Origin: Candidatus Aminicenantota bacterium
GTDB taxonomy: Bacteria > Acidobacteriota > UBA4820 > DSQY01
NCBI GenBank assembly: GCA_027365515.1
Contig: DAHXMK010000262.1
Span: 1-10,486, forward strand
Direction: 5' to 3'
DNA: 10,486 nt
Shown: one piece after another, positions 9,769-10,486 of the stretch
Position numbering within the stretch: position 1 is the first letter of the stretch
Layout: each line of letters opens with the position of its first letter
The notes under the pieces: generated by a model
Told to the model about the DNA's origin: nothing
The model's database searches: none
The model's input: only the letters and a program-made list of their open reading frames with translations
Translations under genes and position numbers: made by a program

Positions 9769-10486
9769 GGCCTTCTCCCGAACGAAGCACGGCCCCGGCC
9801 GATTCGCCCAGGGCTTTCTCAACGATGGCTGGCATATCGCACACGTCCTTTTCCTCGAGCGTGCGGTCTAGCGACTGGAACACCAGCGAGAACGACACCG
9901 ATTTCGCGCCTTTGGGCAGAGCCGCGCCCTGATAGACCTCCACCAACTCGGCGGAGCGAAGGTTGGGCAAGCCCAGGCCGTCAATTACGGCCTTGATCTT
10001 TTCCCACGGGACGCCCGAAGGAACGACGATGGAAAAATCCCTGACGACCGGCGGGAATTTCGAGAATGGCTTGAACCGAATCGCTTCACCGGCGTGCTCC
10101 AGCACCTTCAAGCAGAACTCCGCCACGTAAAGCTTGCCGCGCAACATGAGCCCTTCAAGAACTGCCGGATCAACCGTCCCCATGTGGCCGGCGGGAACCC
10201 CTCCAACAAGAATCTCGAGGGCGTGGCCGCCCGCGTACGGGACGCGATCCTTCGGAACGAAGCTGAGGGAGGAGCCGGCGTCCGCGAGACAAGCCTCGAC
10301 GGCGCCCTTGAGGGATGCGAGGTTCCGTTCGGCCGGAGAGCCCCACCTTCTGGGAGGGTCATCCTCGAAGAAGAGCATCGCGGCCCTCGGCTCCTCGGAA
10401 AGCCCTCCGCCGTCAGCGGGGAGGAAAACATCGCCCACCTCGAAGAGAGCCGCGCGCCTGACGCCGCGCGCCCGGTTCTTCTTTGC
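9758..10486 (-). CDS. pheT: Phenylalanyl-tRNA synthetase beta subunit, C-terminal part
   Basis: PheT pairs with PheS to form the heterotetramer that charges tRNA-Phe. About 242 C-terminal residues are visible; the gene continues past the right edge. The visible part starts in the catalytic-like core domain (ALFEVGDVFLP, compare LFEIGRVF of the family), passes GHMGTVDPAVLEG, and ends with the ferredoxin-fold anticodon-binding domain, recognisable from KFPPVVRDFSIVVPSGVPW, then VEVYQGAALPKGAKSVSFSL and the closing FQSLDRTLEEKDV. The frame is open to the window edge, and an internal GTG at 10438 is not a real start. The stop TGA lies inside zapB, an 11-nt overlap. It heads the minus-strand operon pheT-zapB-zapA-rny as far as can be seen here; pheS is expected just upstream. 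Confidence 0.93.
   Translation of the reverse strand, partial: AKKNRARGVRRAALFEVGDVFLPADGGGLSEEPRAAMLFFEDDPPRRWGSPAERNLASLKGAVEACLADAGSSLSFVPKDRVPYAGGHALEILVGGVPAGHMGTVDPAVLEGLMLRGKLYVAEFCLKVLEHAGEAIRFKPFSKFPPVVRDFSIVVPSGVPWEKIKAVIDGLGLPNLRSAELVEVYQGAALPKGAKSVSFSLVFQSLDRTLEEKDVCDMPAIVEKALGESAGAVLRSGEGHAV

Overview
The window reads as a chromosomal segment of an uncultured Gram-negative (diderm) bacterium. Two blocks of G+C-rich housekeeping genes, all on the minus strand, flank an accessory region of about 5 kb built from gene-cassette-like units and short repeats. The order pheT-zapB-zapA-rny and the ZapB/ZapA pair suit a proteobacterium-like (for example deltaproteobacterial) or related candidate-phylum lineage. 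I cannot name the phylum from this window.

Left block (1-2340): the N-terminal part of a nitrilase-superfamily amidase (runs off the left edge), a structured spacer with two strong hairpins, and an NAD(P)-dependent glutamate dehydrogenase with its own sigma70-type promoter.

Accessory region (2340-7637): four minus-strand genes (HD-domain protein, four-helix membrane protein, RDD-family membrane protein, secreted Cys-rich protein) lie between attC-like sites of 110-126 bp. Two plus-strand genes (a small membrane protein and a soluble unknown) lie between similar, weaker core sites. The strongest evidence for cassettes is that the first and last bases of single units are inverted copies of each other, as expected of excisable integron cassettes. 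No integron integrase is present. The two arrays point away from a roughly 770-bp centre that holds one outward-facing consensus-like promoter for each array, a 42-bp tandem repeat, and covarying hairpin repeats. Around the arrays lie heptanucleotide repeats, TGGA-loop hairpins, CTTSGTG repeats and many short palindromes.

Right block (7638-10486): the 3' half of pheT, then zapB, zapA and rny, tightly coupled (11-nt overlap, ATGA overlap, 38-nt gap), linking translation, Z-ring assembly and mRNA decay. The RNase Y homologue is full length with an intact KH domain, but its catalytic HD dyad reads His-Lys and another metal-ligand Asp is replaced by Glu. The most unusual observations are this degenerate RNase Y and the divergent integrase-less cassette arrays.
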